Positions 62,790 to 64,000 of a stretch of 64,000 nucleotides of DNA are shown in pieces. The notes under the pieces are model-generated. The model had not been told where the DNA came from. It did not search any database and saw only the letters and a program-made list of their open reading frames with translations. Each line of letters starts with the position of its first letter. Positions within the stretch are counted from its first letter, which is position 1. The position numbers and the translations under genes are program-made. Source of the stretch: Candidatus Dechloromonas phosphorivorans (GTDB taxonomy: Bacteria > Pseudomonadota > Gammaproteobacteria > Burkholderiales > Rhodocyclaceae); NCBI GenBank assembly GCA_016714975.1, contig JADKBR010000019.1:176487-240486 (forward strand), written 5' to 3'.

Positions 62790-63239
62790 TTATTGGATGT
62801 CGCCGCAGAAGATGTCGATGTTCCGGTCCTGGGGGCTGGTACGCACACGGATTGAATAGTTGCCAGCGCGCAGTTTGTCGAGGGTAATCGGGACCATCGT
62901 GCCAAAAGTCCAGCCGCCAATGGTGGCGTTTGTGTGCATGCCGTTCATCTGGTACACGGGTTGCGGGGCCGGCTTCGTGCAGCTTCCGGGATAGATGAAC
63001 GCGTACAGAGTTGGCGGCCGCGTTACTCCGAGAGGGAGCGGGTCGCTGATGAAGAAGCTGATTTCCGTCTGCTCCCCCTGTGCCAGCAAGGTGGCTTGGG
63101 CAGTTGCCCCGAGATTCTGCTGGCCGGCCTGCATCGGGACGCTGAGTGTCCGGGCGTTTCCGCCGTCTCCATTCGGGTTCGCGCATGCGCCAAGGAGTCC
63201 ACCCAAGGCGGCGCAGAGGGCGCGATTTCCAATCTTCAT
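62790..63239 (-). CDS. Small secreted lipoprotein, function unknown
   Basis: A 149-residue protein with a lipoprotein signal: MKIGNRALCAALGGLLGAC, where the Cys follows the LLGA lipobox. The mature part contains VPMQAGQQNLGATAQATLL, a TLYAFIYPGSCTKPAPQPVYQMNG segment and ends LRAGNYSIRVRTSPQDRNIDIFCGDIQ; it looks like a small beta-sandwich. Two cysteines besides the lipid-anchor Cys (in PGSC and IFCGD) may form a disulfide. ATG 63239 has GGAG nine bases upstream. It is a single gene. Confidence 0.75.
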   Translation of the reverse strand: MKIGNRALCAALGGLLGACANPNGDGGNARTLSVPMQAGQQNLGATAQATLLAQGEQTEISFFISDPLPLGVTRPPTLYAFIYPGSCTKPAPQPVYQMNGMHTNATIGGWTFGTMVPITLDKLRAGNYSIRVRTSPQDRNIDIFCGDIQ

Positions 63240-63359
63240 GCTGTTCTCCAATAGCTGTAGTGGGCAGGCTGCCCATCAATTACACAATGTGCGAGCCAGA
63301 AAAGGATCGGATCCTATCGTATCGGTGAATCCTACTACAATGTCCAACACACTAAAGCA

Positions 63360-63390
63360 AAAGCCCCGTACCGGGGGAGTACGGGGCTTT
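63360..63390. terminator. Strong bidirectional terminator-like hairpin
   Basis: AAAGCCCCGTAC and GTACGGGGCTTT make a perfect 12-bp stem with a 7-base CGGGGGA loop. It lies about 120 bases upstream of the lipoprotein gene start, so it probably ends a transcript coming from the right or left rather than the lipoprotein's own. Confidence 0.75.
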
Positions 63391-63670
63391 CGGGCGGCTT
63401 TGTCGAGGGAGGGGGAGAGAGCCACCTAGGCTGAGGGGGTCAGCGCATGGATTGAGGATAAGGGTCGAGTCGCGGCATTGCAAGTCACGAAATGCAACAA
63501 TGTGTAACGCTGCGTCTCCTCGTCCCGGCGTTCATGACCACACCTCTCGGGAGAATTGAAAAGGTGGTCCTTCGCCTATCCCAAATCAGGCCGCCCTGTT
63601 TGCTCATGAGACTGAGTCAGTATGGCGACCGATGGATTGACTGCTTTTCTAGTCAAACAGTGGTGGCGAC

Positions 63671-64000
63671 TCATGACGTCCTCGCGGCCAAGTAGGCCCA
63701 ACTGTGGCGCGCGGCTGCCGCTGCCGGAGAAAACGGCTGGCGCCAGGGATGCCGGGCTGAAGGCTTGGCAGGCGCCGGGTGGGCCTGAACAACTTTGGCA
63801 TCGACCACCGGGGCCTGGGGCCGAGCCACCAGCAGTTCGTGGGCAAGCACTTGGCTGTTGTGGCAGATCGCCAGGGGACCGTTCAAGTGGGCACGGATTT
63901 CCACCGCAGCGCCGATCAGGCGACGCTCCCAACCCTTGGGTGGGAGAATGCGCAGCCATTGCTGATGGTATTGGCAGGTGAGTTGCCGGGACAGCTTGCG
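63671..64000 (-). CDS. ISNCY-like transposase, C-terminal part
   Basis: The frame is open from the right window edge to the stop at 63671. It reads RKLSRQLTCQYHQQWLRILP near the edge, then AAVEIRAHLNGPLAICHNSQVLAHELLVARP and a Pro/Ala-rich tail with ARHPWRQPF. The KLS+QLT-QY and HPWR patterns are typical of the C terminus of ISNCY-family transposases. The rest of the gene lies outside the window, and whether it is intact is unknown. Confidence 0.65.
   Translation of the reverse strand, partial: RKLSRQLTCQYHQQWLRILPPKGWERRLIGAAVEIRAHLNGPLAICHNSQVLAHELLVARPQAPVVDAKVVQAHPAPAKPSARHPWRQPFSPAAAAARHSWAYLAARTS

Overview
The window is a high-GC chromosomal segment of a betaproteobacterium. Gene content and order point to the Rhodocyclales, plausibly a 'Candidatus Accumulibacter'-like polyphosphate-accumulating organism; this is inference, because no rRNA or marker search could be run. 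Supporting features are the block yicC / Ser-Thr kinase / PP2C phosphatase / rph / rdgB / hemW, the block gmk / rpoZ / spoT, an extra infA copy with an Arg/Pro tail, an HrcA-type CIRCE site in front of rpoH, a complete methylmalonyl-CoA module, an ActP acetate permease and a Pit phosphate transporter with its DUF47 partner. Acetate and propionate uptake plus low-affinity phosphate transport are hallmark functions of that group.

Layout. 1-2352: 3' end of a wax-ester synthase/DGAT gene and two Rossmann oxidoreductases. 2542-5579: TSUP permease, then DUF485 + actP acetate uptake, closed by a strong bidirectional terminator. 5667-13254: a divergent GntR regulator and the propionate module mcm-meaB-pccB-pccA. 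13356-14891: an unrecognised 511-residue protein. 15106-16824: a broken IS66-family element. 16988-22262: methyltransferase, an SbtA/SbtB-like bicarbonate transporter pair, a Kir-type K+ channel and the RNase P RNA gene. 22358-26186: infA, an Lrp regulator, rpoH, and napGH without napA. 26360-31893: tatD, dadA, spoT, rpoZ, gmk and a LysM/BON protein. 32052-35640: a two-gene unit with a large acyl-ACP-reductase-like protein and an iron-dependent alcohol dehydrogenase. 35750-43588: yicC, kinase, phosphatase, rph, rdgB, hemW, a frameshifted yidB, pit and DUF47. 43697-50543: housekeeping genes (ychJ, rdgC, trmB, thiG, thiS, SDR, dsbA, SPOR protein, argS).

50687-58190 is an acyl-CoA catabolic locus: acyl-CoA synthetase and LysR regulator on the minus strand; histidine phosphatase, APH-like phosphotransferase, two SDRs and an acyl-CoA dehydrogenase on the plus strand. 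The phosphotransferase plus dehydrogenase pairing recalls the ACAD10/ACAD11 and LvaA/LvaC logic for 4-hydroxyacyl-CoAs. 58251-62800 is decaying: an intact HSL-type hydrolase and one intact SDR sit among remnants of a CoA ligase, a thiolase and an SDR with a frameshift and a stop. The right edge holds a small lipoprotein, a terminator and the end of an ISNCY-like transposase.

No CRISPR array, tRNA or rRNA gene was seen. The most notable observations are the acyl-ACP reductase-like fusion beside an alcohol dehydrogenase (with a wax-ester synthase gene elsewhere in the window), the LvaA/C-like acyl-CoA locus, the SbtA/SbtB pair in a presumed heterotroph, the near-perfect CIRCE before rpoH, and the pseudogene cluster.
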